Shown: piece by piece, positions 26,807 to 35,905 of the stretch
Position numbering within the stretch: the first letter of the stretch is position 1
How the letters are laid out: each line of letters starts with the position of its first letter
Assembly (NCBI GenBank): GCA_016744805.1
Contig: JADGDQ010000017.1
Location: 1-36,432, forward strand
DNA: 36,432 nucleotides
Direction of reading: 5' to 3'
DNA from: Sulfurovaceae bacterium
Lineage (GTDB): Bacteria > Campylobacterota > Campylobacteria > Campylobacterales > Sulfurovaceae
Notes under the pieces: generated by a model
Seen by the model: the letters and a program-made list of their open reading frames with translations, nothing else
Database searches by the model: none
Told to the model about the DNA's origin: nothing
Translations under genes and position numbers: made by a program

Positions 26807-26828
26807 TTTATCTAGCTTAAACACTGTG
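26807..26828 (-). repeat. Right arm of the inverted repeat bracketing the CRISPR array
   Basis: TTTATCTAGCTTAA followed by ACACTGTG, nine bases after the last repeat. It is the near-exact complement of 26482-26502. Together the arms enclose 347 bases that contain the whole array. Confidence 0.75.
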
Positions 26829-27082
26829 TATTAAATCACAACTTTAAATAACTATCAGAATCTATCTTATTATATTCACCAAGCAAATAAACCCTATTCT
26901 AAAACCTAATAATTTTGGTAGCTTAATGAGATATGAAGAGGCTTTCAGAGCTTGGAACTTCTTTTATTCTATGTGTATTTGCTTTGGCGTTTGGTAGTAC
27001 CAAACCTACCTAATTGTAATGTCAGTAATTTGATTATGCTTTAGTATCTAGCGAGACTAAAGCTATTGTTTTGTAGGATAGT
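26829..27082. other. Gene-free stretch right of the CRISPR array
   Basis: No gene is supported. It contains two small palindromes: GTTTGGTA/TACCAAAC around one base (26989-27005), and GCTTTAGT/ACTAAAGC with a 10-base loop (27038-27063). Otherwise it is AT-rich sequence without a recognisable element. Confidence 0.4.
27038..27063. terminator. Possible terminator after the DUF4139 gene and the array
   Basis: An 8-base perfect stem GCTTTAGT/ACTAAAGC with a 10-base loop is followed on the plus strand by TATTGTTTTG. It lies 20 bases past the stop of the convergent DUF4139 gene. Stem and tail are modest, so the call is tentative. Confidence 0.35.
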
Positions 27083-28486
27083 TTAATACTTCTTTATATC
27101 ATAAGATATATTAAGCGTATAATTCTCTTTTGCTTTAAGCTTTAGAGAGTACAAAGTAGTAAAGGCTGAGATTTTTTCTTTACTACACTCGTTGTTACAA
27201 CTGTCTTTGATAGTAAGTTTTCCACTATTTTTTGGGACATTTCTTTTGAGTTTAACAATTTCATCTTTAGTTGAGTGGTTACTAATGCTTACTTTATAAC
27301 TTATATGTTTTTCTCTTTTGGTCTCTTTGAAGTCTAGAATACTCTCTGTACCTACTATATCAAAATGTTTACCTATAACAATTTTGACTTTTTCATCTTG
27401 TGGTATGTTACTAATATTTTGAGACCCTACAAAACGAGAAGTTTTACTTTTGTCTTCTTGATAGACTCGTACTGTTCCTTTTGGTAGAGGGATACCAAGG
27501 TTATTTTTTTGACTATTACTAAATTCTATTGTTTGATTAAAGCTGAGTTTTCTTTTTCCAAAATTAGAAAAATGAAATGATTGAGAGTTTATAGCATATC
27601 TATTATAGGATATATCCTCTTTTTGTATAAATGATATCTGTTTTTGCTCTCTGTTTTTGATTGTCTCTTTAAAAGGAATTTTATAAATATGATAACCAGA
27701 AAAAGATTCATTTTTGATACTCATAGGAGTACTTCTTAGTCTCTTTTTGGCATACATGTTTGTTTTAGGTATAGGGTTTACTTGTTGTACTTCTCCTGCA
27801 AGAACTGTTATGTTTGCATCTGTATAGGTAGCTCCTGAATTGTTGATAATTGTAATCCAAGCATTGAGGTTTAGCTTTTTGTTATCTATAATATTAAGAG
27901 TATAATCACTTTTCCAACTCATATCTTTTGTAAGGTATTTTAAATCTATATCTAGCTTCTTGGCATCTGTTTGTATATTCCAAAAAAGTGAGGGTTTTAC
28001 CGCCATATCTTTGGGAATATTAGGAAAAAAGAGCTGGTTTGGTATATAGATAGCTCCATAATTTTTTTCTCGAATAAGCAGAGGTGAGGTAGAAAGAAGT
28101 ATCCCCTCTTTGATCTCTACAGAGTCATCTTTTTCTGTGTAGAGAACTCTTTTGCCTATATGATGATTGAGTAGTGAATTATAACTAATAACATCAAAAG
28201 AGTAATTTTGAGAAAATAGTGTAGCTTTTTGTTTGAATGAGGCAATAACAGAACTTGTATCTATAGAACTAGGAATCCCTGGATACATAAGTTTTACTTT
28301 GCCAGTTTTATTAATAGTAGCAGTTCTTGTTTCATTAACCATTGCTAGATTATTGTTATAAACCGTGAGCATAACAGTTTTTGGTGTTTGGGTAATAGCT
28401 AGGTTTTCTATAGTAGTATCGGCTACAGTATTAGTAATCCAAAGAGAGGTAGAAAATAGTAGTGATAATAAAGATGTATGTATCAT
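27083..28486 (-). CDS. Exported DUF4139-type beta-rich protein of unknown function
   Basis: A 467-residue protein with an N-terminal signal peptide (hydrophobic SLLSLLFSTSLW) and a probable periplasmic location. The body resembles DUF4139 proteins: VMLTVYNNNLAMVNETR near the start, WKSDYTLNI in the middle, TDANITVLAGEVQ and a C-terminal set of strands with KETKREKHISYKVSI. The function of this family is not established. AAGGAG lies 9 bases before the ATG, and an extended -10 (TGTTATAAT, complement of 28517-28525) precedes it. It is divergent from napA across 286 bases. No functional link to nitrate reduction is evident. Confidence 0.75.
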   Translation of the reverse strand: MIHTSLLSLLFSTSLWITNTVADTTIENLAITQTPKTVMLTVYNNNLAMVNETRTATINKTGKVKLMYPGIPSSIDTSSVIASFKQKATLFSQNYSFDVISYNSLLNHHIGKRVLYTEKDDSVEIKEGILLSTSPLLIREKNYGAIYIPNQLFFPNIPKDMAVKPSLFWNIQTDAKKLDIDLKYLTKDMSWKSDYTLNIIDNKKLNLNAWITIINNSGATYTDANITVLAGEVQQVNPIPKTNMYAKKRLRSTPMSIKNESFSGYHIYKIPFKETIKNREQKQISFIQKEDISYNRYAINSQSFHFSNFGKRKLSFNQTIEFSNSQKNNLGIPLPKGTVRVYQEDKSKTSRFVGSQNISNIPQDEKVKIVIGKHFDIVGTESILDFKETKREKHISYKVSISNHSTKDEIVKLKRNVPKNSGKLTIKDSCNNECSKEKISAFTTLYSLKLKAKENYTLNISYDIKKY

Positions 28487-28516
28487 TTGGTATAACTCCT
28501 TACAAATAGTTTGGAG

Positions 28517-28525
28517 ATTATAACA
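28517..28525 (-). promoter_or_regulatory. Extended -10 promoter of the DUF4139 gene
   Basis: On the minus strand the sequence reads TGTTATAAT, a perfect -10 hexamer with the TGn extension, 30 bases before the start codon. No -35 hexamer is obvious. Confidence 0.6.
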
Positions 28526-28607
28526 TAGCTTATAGTTATCGTCAATTATTTTAAAATAGTTAAATAGTCATATAATTGTCACTTTATAGGCTATAAATAG
28601 CAAATAA

Positions 28608-28628
28608 GAGTAAATTAGTCTTAATTAA
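28608..28628 (+). promoter_or_regulatory. Motif shared with the selO/cysteine-rich gene region
   Basis: GAGTAAATTAGTCTTAATTA plus a final A matches 8376-8396 at 20 of 21 positions. It lies 20 bases upstream of the FNR-like box of napA. It may bind a second regulator of the nap promoter. The regulator is unknown. Confidence 0.5.
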
Positions 28629-28648
28629 AACTTAATATTTTTACTAAG

Positions 28649-28668
28649 AAGTTGACCTAAATCAACTT
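28649..28668 (+). promoter_or_regulatory. FNR/CRP-family binding site upstream of napA
   Basis: AAGTTGACCTAAATCAACTT is a perfect 7-base inverted repeat around six bases and matches the FNR consensus TTGAT-N4-ATCAA at all but one position (TTGAC). Its centre, 28658.5, is 41.5 bases from a start point predicted 7 bases past the TATGAT at 28688-28693, the classic class II activator geometry. A CRP/FNR-family activator responding to low oxygen or nitrogen oxides is inferred. Confidence 0.7.
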
Positions 28669-28687
28669 ATAATGATATTGTTAATGA

Positions 28688-28693
28688 TATGAT
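28688..28693 (+). promoter_or_regulatory. Predicted -10 element of the nap operon
   Basis: TATGAT (five of six to TATAAT) lies 80 bases before the napA start codon, at the spacing expected from the FNR-like box. The transcript leader would be about 70 bases. Confidence 0.5.
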
Positions 28694-28772
28694 ATTTGGG
28701 TATATTTATACAATAGATGAGTTATAAGTAACTTATATATTAAAAATAAATGCAAAAACAAAAGGAGGCTAT

Positions 28773-31580
28773 ATGTCAGTAACTAGACGAGACTTTTTGA
28801 AAAATTCAGCAGCGGTAGCAGCAGCAGGTGCAGTAGGGATTTCTATTCCAAAAGAAGCACAAGCAGAAGCAGCTAAAGCAGAATCGGACTGGAGATGGGA
28901 CAAGGCAGCGTGTCGTTTCTGTGGTACTGGATGTGGGATTATGCTTGCAACAAAAGAGGGCAAGATTGTTGCAGTAAAAGGTGACCCTGCAGCACCAGTT
29001 AACAGAGGTTTGAACTGTATTAAAGGGTATTTTAATGCAAAAATCATGTATGGTGCAGATAGACTTAAAACTCCTCTTCTAAGAGTAAATGACAAAGGTG
29101 AGTTTGATAAAAAAGGTCAATTCAAGCCAGTAAGTTGGAAAAGAGCTTTTGATGAGATGGAAGTCCATATCAAAAAAGCACTCAAAGCAAGTGGTCCTGA
29201 AGGTGTAGCGGTATTTGCCTCTGGTCAATATACTGTTATGGAAGGGTATGCTGCACAGAAGATGATGAAGGGTGGATTCCGCTCTAACGCTATTGATCCT
29301 AATGCTCGTCACTGTATGGCATCTGCTGTTGTTGGTTTCTACCAAACATTTGGTATTGATGAGCCATCTGGGTGTTATGATGATATTGAGCTTACTGATA
29401 CTGTAGTCTCTTGGGGATCAAACATGGCAGAGATGCACCCTATTCTCTGGTCAAGAGTTACAGATAGAAAACTCTCTAACCCTGATAAAGTTAAAGTAAT
29501 TAATATCTCTACATATAGACATAGAACTTCTGACCTTGCTGATATAGAGATTATCTTCTCTCCAAGTACAGACTTAGCACTATGGAATTATGTAGCTCGT
29601 GAAATAGTTATGAGAGATGATGCAGAAAAAATCATTGACTGGGAATTTGTTAAAAAGCATATGGTATTTGCAGCAAGTCCTACAAATATCGGTTATGGTA
29701 TGCGTAGAGCAGGCGAAAAATCACTCAAAGATGGTAAATATTCCGCTTTAGAGATGGAGACTATCGACAAAGAGATGGAGAAAAAAGTATCTGCAAAAGA
29801 AGCACCAGCATTGGCTCCTTATGGACTCAAAGAGGGTGATACTATGAAACATAACCCTGGTACACTCAAACACTGGGAGATTAGTTTTGAAGAGTATAAA
29901 AAATCTCTTGAGCCATATACATTAGAGTATACAGCTAAAATCACCAAAGGTGATCCAAATGAAGATATTGAAGAGTATAAGAAAAAACTACAAGCTCTAG
30001 CTGACCTCTATATAGAAAAAGGTAGAAAAGTAGTATCATTCTGGACTATGGGTATGAACCAACATACTAGAGGTACTTGGGTAAATACACTTGCATATAA
30101 TGTACACTTTATGCTCAATAAACAAGCAAAACCAGGAAGCGGTGCATTCTCATTGACTGGTCAACCTAGTGCATGTGGTACAGCGAGAGAAGTTGGAACA
30201 TTCTGTCACCGACTACCAGCAGATATGATGGTTAAAAATCCTAAACATAGAAAAATAACTGAAAATGGTTGGAAGATTCCAGCAGGAACTCTTAACCCAG
30301 TTGGTAACCAGCACATTATGAAAATTCATAGAGATATTGAAGATGGTGTTGTAAAGTTTGCTTGGGTAAATGTTTGTAATCCTTACCAAGATTCAGCCTC
30401 TGCTACACACTGGATTAAGGCTGCTCGTGAGATGGACAACTTTATTGTAACAAGTGACGGCTATCCTGGTATCTCAGCAAAAGTTTCTGACCTTGTTCTC
30501 CCATCGGCTATGATCTATGAGAAGTGGGGAGCGTATGGAAATGCAGAGAGAAGAACACAGCACTGGAGACAGCAAGTATTACCAGTAGGTGATTCTATGT
30601 CTGATACTTGGCAGTGGGTTGAGCTCTCTAAAAGATTTACTGTAAAAGATCTTTGGGGTGAGTATACTCTACGCAACAAAAAAGTACTTCCTGATGTTAT
30701 TGCTGACGCAAAAAAGATGGGATATACAGAAGATACAACTATGTATGATATTCTTTTTGCAAATGAAAAAGCTAAATCATATAAAGTAGACACTACTAAA
30801 TTCCCACAAGAAGGGTATGACAATACTGAGTGTAATGGTGATAGCAGAAATGTTGCAGGTAGTGATGGCGAAGTATTCAAGGGTTATGGCTTTATGATTC
30901 ATGAATATCTCTTTGAGGAGTATGCAGAGTTTGGTAGAGGTCATGGTCATGACTTGGCACCATTTGAAGTATATCACAAAGTAAGAGGTCTTAAGTGGCC
31001 AGTTGTAGATGGCAAAGAGACACAGTGGAGATTTAATGTCAAATACGATCCGTATGCAGCAAAAGCTAATCCAGATGGTGACTTTGCATTCTATGGTACT
31101 TTGGCTAAAGCCTTGGCTCAAGGTGACTTAAAAGGTATCAAAGACAAAAAGAAAAAACCACTTCCAAATAAAGCAAAAATTTATGCTAGACCATATATGG
31201 ATCCTCCTGAAATGCCAGATGAGAAGTATGATATGTGGCTCTGTACAGGTCGTGTCCTAGAGCATTGGCATAGTGGTACTATGACTATGAGAGTTCCAGA
31301 GCTTTATAGAGCAGTTCCAGAAGCATTATGTTATATGAATCCAAAAGATGCCAAAGAAAAAGGCTTCAAAAATGGTGAACTTATCTGGGTTGATTCAAGA
31401 AGAGGCAAGGTTAAAGTAAGAGTTGAGACAAGAGGTCGTAATAGACCATCACAAGGATTGGTATTTGTACCATGGTTTGATGAGAAAGTATTTATCAACA
31501 AAGTGTGTCTTGACGCAACTTGTCCAATGTCAAAACAGACAGACTTTAAAAAGTGTGCTGTTAAACTATACAAAGTATAA
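28773..31580 (+). CDS. napA: Periplasmic nitrate reductase catalytic subunit NapA
   Basis: Mo-bisMGD enzyme reducing nitrate to nitrite in the periplasm with electrons from NapB. The 935-residue length fits the long form typical of Campylobacterota. Seen: a Tat signal (TRRDFLKN at residues 4-11, hydrophobic stretch, cleavage probably after AQA at 29-31); the [4Fe-4S] motif C47-x2-C50-x3-C54-x27-C82; the Mo-ligand Cys181 in ARHCMAS; and the C-terminal [13 protein letters not shown] and final [18 protein letters not shown] lies 6 bases before the ATG. It is the first gene of napAGHBF-x-LD, under the FNR-like promoter upstream. An 82-base gap with a hairpin separates it from napG, the only sizeable gap in the operon. 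Confidence 0.98.
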   Translation: MSVTRRDFLKNSAAVAAAGAVGISIPKEAQAEAAKAESDWRWDKAACRFCGTGCGIMLATKEGKIVAVKGDPAAPVNRGLNCIKGYFNAKIMYGADRLKTPLLRVNDKGEFDKKGQFKPVSWKRAFDEMEVHIKKALKASGPEGVAVFASGQYTVMEGYAAQKMMKGGFRSNAIDPNARHCMASAVVGFYQTFGIDEPSGCYDDIELTDTVVSWGSNMAEMHPILWSRVTDRKLSNPDKVKVINISTYRHRTSDLADIEIIFSPSTDLALWNYVAREIVMRDDAEKIIDWEFVKKHMVFAASPTNIGYGMRRAGEKSLKDGKYSALEMETIDKEMEKKVSAKEAPALAPYGLKEGDTMKHNPGTLKHWEISFEEYKKSLEPYTLEYTAKITKGDPNEDIEEYKKKLQALADLYIEKGRKVVSFWTMGMNQHTRGTWVNTLAYNVHFMLNKQAKPGSGAFSLTGQPSACGTAREVGTFCHRLPADMMVKNPKHRKITENGWKIPAGTLNPVGNQHIMKIHRDIEDGVVKFAWVNVCNPYQDSASATHWIKAAREMDNFIVTSDGYPGISAKVSDLVLPSAMIYEKWGAYGNAERRTQHWRQQVLPVGDSMSDTWQWVELSKRFTVKDLWGEYTLRNKKVLPDVIADAKKMGYTEDTTMYDILFANEKAKSYKVDTTKFPQEGYDNTECNGDSRNVAGSDGEVFKGYGFMIHEYLFEEYAEFGRGHGHDLAPFEVYHKVRGLKWPVVDGKETQWRFNVKYDPYAAKANPDGDFAFYGTLAKALAQGDLKGIKDKKKKPLPNKAKIYARPYMDPPEMPDEKYDMWLCTGRVLEHWHSGTMTMRVPELYRAVPEALCYMNPKDAKEKGFKNGELIWVDSRRGKVKVRVETRGRNRPSQGLVFVPWFDEKVFINKVCLDATCPMSKQTDFKKCAVKLYKV

Positions 31581-31593
31581 ATCGTTTCTTTAA

Positions 31594-31620
31594 TCTCACG
31601 CAACTTAAGCTCGCGTGGGA
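31594..31620 (+). other. Hairpin between napA and napG
   Basis: TCTCACGC pairs with GCGTGGGA (8 pairs, one G-T) around an 11-base loop. It begins 14 bases after the napA stop and has no T-run, so it is more likely an mRNA processing or stability element, or partial attenuator, than a full terminator. It would favour higher NapA than NapGHBFLD levels. Confidence 0.5.
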
Positions 31621-31662
31621 TGACTTGGATTAGAGCTTTACACTAAAACAAGAAGAGAATAG

Positions 31663-32544
31663 ATGATACCAGACAAACAAAAGGATTCAAGAGTGAAAAA
31701 AGAGGTTAAAAAAGTTCAAATCACACCAAGACGACGGTTTCTAACTAGCGTTGCACAGGGTACTGGTTTGGGTGTAATGGGAGGGTTGCTTTGGGCTGGC
31801 TATGCCGAAAAAGCCAAAGGTTCTACTCTTACTTTACGACCTCCTGCAGCTCTTGAAGAAAAAGATTTTTTGAGAACATGTATCAAATGTGGTCTTTGTG
31901 CTGAAGCTTGTCTTCACAGAGAGAGTAACATTGATAAAGATACACTAAAACCAAGACCAGCCACACTCAAAATGGCCAAAGCACAGGATGATGCAACAAT
32001 TGGAACACCTTTTTTTGTTCCTACTGATGTACCATGTTATATGTGTGAAGATATTCCTTGTGTCCCTGTATGTCCTACAGGTGCATTAGATCCTTCTTTG
32101 GTTACTAATGAGCAAGATGAACTTGATTTTACTATGATGGATATGGGAATTGCTGTTGTAGACCCTAACTCTTGTATAGCTTTTTGGGGAATACAGTGTG
32201 ATGCTTGCTATCGTGCATGCCCACTCCTTGATGAAGCTATCAAGCTAGAGTATGGAAGAAATGAACGAACAGGAAAACATGCTTTTTTAAAGCCAGTTGT
32301 AGAGATGGATATCTGTACTGGATGTGGGCTTTGTGAGAAAGCTTGTGTCACAGAGAAACCAGCTATTTTTATCCAACCTAGGGAATTAGCTTTGGGTAAA
32401 CCAGGTGATCACTATGTGAAAGGCTGGGATCAAAAAGATCAAAAAAGAGTTGCTTCACAAACAGGAAAAGATATGACGACAAAGACCCAAAGAAGTGAAG
32501 AAAAAGTAGAAGACTATCTTAATTCGGAGGTAAGTTATGAATAA
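31663..32544 (+). CDS. napG: NapG ferredoxin-type quinol dehydrogenase subunit
   Basis: Periplasm-facing iron-sulfur protein that, with NapH, moves electrons from menaquinol toward NapB in bacteria lacking NapC. The 293 residues include a twin-arginine motif PRRRFLTS at about 23-30 with a hydrophobic stretch. Four cysteine clusters follow: CIKCGLCAEAC, CYMCEDIPCVPVC, CIAFWGIQCDACYRAC and CTGCGLCEKAC. The third has an unusual longer first spacing, as normal for NapG. The Shine-Dalgarno is weak (AGAAGAG). Its end overlaps napH by 8 bases. Confidence 0.95.
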   Translation: MIPDKQKDSRVKKEVKKVQITPRRRFLTSVAQGTGLGVMGGLLWAGYAEKAKGSTLTLRPPAALEEKDFLRTCIKCGLCAEACLHRESNIDKDTLKPRPATLKMAKAQDDATIGTPFFVPTDVPCYMCEDIPCVPVCPTGALDPSLVTNEQDELDFTMMDMGIAVVDPNSCIAFWGIQCDACYRACPLLDEAIKLEYGRNERTGKHAFLKPVVEMDICTGCGLCEKACVTEKPAIFIQPRELALGKPGDHYVKGWDQKDQKRVASQTGKDMTTKTQRSEEKVEDYLNSEVSYE

Positions 32545-33367
32545 TTATAAATACCTTATTCTTCGTAGGATAAGTCAGTTATCTCTTTTATTTCTCTATT
32601 TTGGAGCAAATGCTTATGGATGGACACTTCTTTCTGGGACTATATCAAGCTCTTCAATACTAGGTACACTGCCTCTAAGTGATCCGTTTGCTGTATTGCA
32701 AATGCTCGCAGCTGGAGCTGTTTTATCAGTAGATGTTTTATTAGGGGCGGTAATTATTGCACTCTTTTATGGCATTATTGGTGGGCGTGCTTTTTGTTCT
32801 TGGGTCTGTCCTGTTAATATGGTAACAGATGGGGCTAATTGGCTAAGACGCAAACTCTATATAGATAAAATAGAGCGAAAGATATGGGTAAGTCGCAATC
32901 TAAGATATTATATGATTGTGATAGCTTTGCTTGTCTCCTTTATAACAGGCTTGGCATCTTTTGAAATTATTAGCCCTATTACTATACTCAATCGTGGTGT
33001 TATCTTTGGTTTTGGAGCAGGAGCTGGATTACTTGTAGCAATATTTATATTTGATCTCTTTGTTCTCAAAAATGGATGGTGTGGGCATATATGTCCATTA
33101 GGTGGAGTACACTCTATTATAGGAAAGTATAACTTATTAAGAGTTGCACATACTAGTGAAAACTGTACACTTTGTATGAAGTGTAAGGATATATGTCCTG
33201 AAGTACAAGTATTAAATATGATAGGCAAACGAAGTGAGTCTGTGATTATGCCAGAGTGTACGAACTGCGGACGATGTGTGGATGTCTGTGATGATGATGC
33301 ACTAGGATTTGATATCCGTAACTATACGAAAAATAACTTGGAGGTAACCGATGAAAATGTTAATTAA
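32537..33367 (+). CDS. napH: NapH membrane quinol dehydrogenase subunit
   Basis: Inner-membrane partner of NapG. The 276-residue protein has about four to five membrane helices, two CxxxCP motifs (CSWVCP and CGHICP) thought to take part in quinol oxidation, and a C-terminal cytoplasmic ferredoxin domain with CTLCMKCKDIC and CTNCGRCVDVC. GGAGG lies 6 bases before its ATG. It overlaps napG by 8 and napB by 17 bases. No NapC tetraheme cytochrome is encoded in the operon, so NapGH is the likely quinol route. Confidence 0.96.
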   Translation: MNNYKYLILRRISQLSLLFLYFGANAYGWTLLSGTISSSSILGTLPLSDPFAVLQMLAAGAVLSVDVLLGAVIIALFYGIIGGRAFCSWVCPVNMVTDGANWLRRKLYIDKIERKIWVSRNLRYYMIVIALLVSFITGLASFEIISPITILNRGVIFGFGAGAGLLVAIFIFDLFVLKNGWCGHICPLGGVHSIIGKYNLLRVAHTSENCTLCMKCKDICPEVQVLNMIGKRSESVIMPECTNCGRCVDVCDDDALGFDIRNYTKNNLEVTDENVN

Positions 33368-34034
33368 AGTAGCAACACTTAGCGCACTATTAGTGGCTTC
33401 AAGCCTTAATGGGGCTGAGGCAACAAAAATAGTTGACATCAATGCACAAGCATCTGATGCAACAAGAATTACCAAAGAAGATTTAGGAAACAAAAAAGTT
33501 GTAACAGAATTGGCTTTGGGGCTAAGAAAAACAGATCTTTATGAAGAGTCTAATGAGACAACTGGTGACAAAGCAGACTACAGTCGTCCTGCACCTGGAG
33601 CTTCAACAAGATTTGAGAGAGCATTTGTGAATGCACCACCTATGATTCCTCATAGTGTTGAAGGACTTTTACCTATTACAACAGCAAATAACCAATGTGT
33701 AGGTTGTCATATGCCTGCTGTTGCTCCATCAATGAAAGCTACACCAATTCCTACATCTCACTTCACCAACTATAGACCAACAACCGTTATGGATGGAGAA
33801 AAGGTACTCAAAGAGGGCAAAGAGATGGGACCAGGGAATACAAGTGATGTTCTTGTAGCAAAAGCTCAAAAATCAGAAAAATTGAATAATAGTAGATTTA
33901 ACTGTTCTCAGTGTCACGCACCACAATCAAAAGCTGGAACAGCTGTAGCCAATACATTCCAAGGTGACTTTGGAGATGGTAAAGGTAAATCAGGTTCATC
34001 TTTAGCAGATGTTATGAATGAAGGTGTTGAGTAG
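33351..34034 (+). CDS. napB: NapB dihaem cytochrome c
   Basis: Periplasmic electron donor to NapA. It has a signal peptide (ATLSALLVASSLNGAEA) and two haem sites, C116-VG-C119-H120 and C185-SQ-C188-H189, plus HSVEG and HFTNYRP, where axial histidines lie. At 227 residues it is longer than most NapB (about 150-180): the haem domain is preceded by a region of some 65 residues after the signal and followed by a Gly/Lys-rich tail. GGAGG lies 6 bases before the ATG, which settles the start at 33351. It overlaps napH by 17 bases, and the napF GTG overlaps its stop. Confidence 0.95.
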   Translation: MKMLIKVATLSALLVASSLNGAEATKIVDINAQASDATRITKEDLGNKKVVTELALGLRKTDLYEESNETTGDKADYSRPAPGASTRFERAFVNAPPMIPHSVEGLLPITTANNQCVGCHMPAVAPSMKATPIPTSHFTNYRPTTVMDGEKVLKEGKEMGPGNTSDVLVAKAQKSEKLNNSRFNCSQCHAPQSKAGTAVANTFQGDFGDGKGKSGSSLADVMNEGVE

Positions 34035-34603
34035 TGGCATCTCGTCGCGACTTTTTTACCGCATTTAAAAAACCCGCTGATATTATCAGCACCAAAGTAG
34101 CCAAGGAGGATCTTGTAGTTAGACCTCCTTATGGTTCTTTGGAATCTCTTTTTCAGAGTGAGTGTCCTACCTGTGAGTCACAGGCTTGTGTTACTTCTTG
34201 TGAACAAGAGATTATTCTTATTCGAGCAGACAAAACCCCAACGCTTAATTTTATCAAGACTGGCTGTACTTTTTGTGAAGATTGTGCCAAAGCCTGTCCC
34301 TTGGGCGTACTTAGCCTAGACAATACCAACACAAGTGAAAACATTAATGCACGGTTTCGTATCTCTATAGAGGGTTGTCTAGCACATAATGGCGTAATAT
34401 GTTTTTCATGTAAAGAACCATGTATTGATGATGCAATTTTATTTAATGGTATGTTTAATCCTGTTATAGATGAAGATAAATGTACGGGATGTGGGTACTG
34501 TTTGGGGCGATGCCCTACACAAGCAATTAGCTATTTACCTACACAAGGTGCTATAATGCCAAATGTTAATCAAGAGGAGATAATAGATGATAGAACAACT
34601 TAA
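34034..34603 (+). CDS. napF: NapF ferredoxin-like nap maturation protein
   Basis: Cytoplasmic iron-sulfur protein that in other bacteria interacts with NapA before export. Translation starts at GTG, overlapping the napB stop by 1 base; the product opens ASRRDFF, the usual NapF beginning. Clusters seen: CPTCESQACVTSC, CTFCEDCAKAC, CFSCKEPC and CTGCGYCLGRC. That is 189 residues, slightly longer than E. coli NapF (about 164). Its end overlaps the next small gene by 17 bases. Confidence 0.93.
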   Translation: MASRRDFFTAFKKPADIISTKVAKEDLVVRPPYGSLESLFQSECPTCESQACVTSCEQEIILIRADKTPTLNFIKTGCTFCEDCAKACPLGVLSLDNTNTSENINARFRISIEGCLAHNGVICFSCKEPCIDDAILFNGMFNPVIDEDKCTGCGYCLGRCPTQAISYLPTQGAIMPNVNQEEIIDDRTT

Positions 34604-34934
34604 ATTAGATTACCCAAAACTTTTTGCTCTATTGCCAGAAGATATAAGTGCATTAAGATACATTATTGTTATAGATGAGAATTTTAATGATGTAGACTCT
34701 GACGAGTTTGATGATATAGACCCTGAAGACTTTAACTATATGGTGTATTTAACAGACTTACTTCAAGAGACTATAGGCAAAGAGCTTGTTCAATCACTCC
34801 CTGCAAAATATATACAAAATAGTGCCTTTGAAGATTTTCATCTCTCACAAGAAGACCTCTATGGTGTGCAAACAGATGAAAACGAATTAGGAATCGCAAA
34901 GATTATATTAAGTGAGATAGAGAAAGTACTATAA
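34587..34934 (+). CDS. Small acidic protein inside the nap operon, unknown function
   Basis: A 115-residue protein I cannot assign to a family. It is very acidic, with DVDSDEFDDIDPEDF at about residues 34-48 and more Asp/Glu toward the end, and has no cysteines, signal peptide or membrane segment. It is a true gene by context: GAGGAG lies about 8 bases before its ATG, it overlaps napF by 17 bases and the napL start by 1. Lying between napF and napL, it may be a cytoplasmic assembly factor or chaperone for a Nap subunit, as are its neighbours NapF and NapD. That is inference. I know of no named nap gene at this place. Confidence 0.82.
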   Translation: MIEQLKLDYPKLFALLPEDISALRYIIVIDENFNDVDSDEFDDIDPEDFNYMVYLTDLLQETIGKELVQSLPAKYIQNSAFEDFHLSQEDLYGVQTDENELGIAKIILSEIEKVL

Positions 34935-35887
34935 TGAAACATATAATAAGTATTTTTTTTATTTTTTCAACATGGATTTTAGCACAAACAATTAATCCAA
35001 GCCAAGAGATTAGGGCAAATGGATATGTCTATGATATGGTTGTTGATTCTAAGCATCTCTATATAGGCACAGGTAAAGGGACCCTCCAAGTATATAATTA
35101 TCATACAAAGCAATTTATCAAAACTATTACTCTACCAAAAATAAAAGATTTTATGGGTGATGAGATTTACCCAAAAGTTTTTTCTGTAGATTATATCAAT
35201 GGTAAATATCTTCTACTTAGCGAAGCAAAGTCAGGATATAGAGAGTTATATATCCACGAAAAAAATAGTACAAAAAAGATTATTTCGGTAGAAGATAAAC
35301 AAGCTATAGCAAAAGCAAAGTTTATTGATGAGAGGCATCTATTTTTAGCAAACCTTGGAAATGAAGTGATGCTTTATGATTTAAATAGTAACAAAGAGGT
35401 ATATCGCTTTCAGATTAGTCAATCTAAATTCTCTGATTTTGACCTTAGTGAACAAAAAGATAGAGCCGTTGTAGGGTGTGAAAGTGGTGAAATATCACTT
35501 ATAGACATACAAAAGGGTAAAGTCACCAAAGTACTAAAAGGACAAAACCTTGACAATACCTACAAAGTTGCTATTAAAAAAGATATAGTTACAGGAGCAG
35601 GGCAAGATAGAAGAGGCTCTTATTATAAAATAAGTACTAGTAGTGGTGGATATTTTGAAGGTTCTTTCTTGATTTATGCTACGGCTCTAAGTCCTAGTGC
35701 TACATTAGCTGCCTATGCTATAAATGAAGAGAATGATATTGCAATCTATAACTTAAAAACAAAGCAACAAATAGCTCTTCTCAGCGGGCAGAAAAGTACA
35801 CTCAATACAATAATTTTTTTAGATGAGAAATATCTTTTTTCTGCAAGTAGTGATCCCAAGATTATGATGTGGGAATTAATAAAATAA
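34934..35887 (+). CDS. napL: NapL, periplasmic WD40-like protein
   Basis: A 317-residue exported protein with a signal peptide (IISIFFIFSTWILA). The body shows WD40/beta-propeller-like repeats: MVVDSKHLYIGTGKGTLQVY, FDLSEQKDRAVVGCESGEIS, ATLAAYAINEENDIAIYN and FSASSDPKIMMWEL. NapL is found in nap operons of Campylobacterota, where its loss mildly lowers Nap activity; its precise role is not settled. It begins 1 base inside the stop of the acidic protein gene and precedes napD by 18 bases. Confidence 0.9.
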   Translation: MKHIISIFFIFSTWILAQTINPSQEIRANGYVYDMVVDSKHLYIGTGKGTLQVYNYHTKQFIKTITLPKIKDFMGDEIYPKVFSVDYINGKYLLLSEAKSGYRELYIHEKNSTKKIISVEDKQAIAKAKFIDERHLFLANLGNEVMLYDLNSNKEVYRFQISQSKFSDFDLSEQKDRAVVGCESGEISLIDIQKGKVTKVLKGQNLDNTYKVAIKKDIVTGAGQDRRGSYYKISTSSGGYFEGSFLIYATALSPSATLAAYAINEENDIAIYNLKTKQQIALLSGQKSTLNTIIFLDEKYLFSASSDPKIMMWELIK

Positions 35888-35905
35888 ATAATAAAAGGAA
35901 ATAGC

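Noticed and set aside
26989-27005. GTTTGGTA/TACCAAAC palindrome with one-base centre right of the CRISPR array, considered as a terminator.
   Set aside because: A loop this small would cost stem pairs and no T-run follows on either side.
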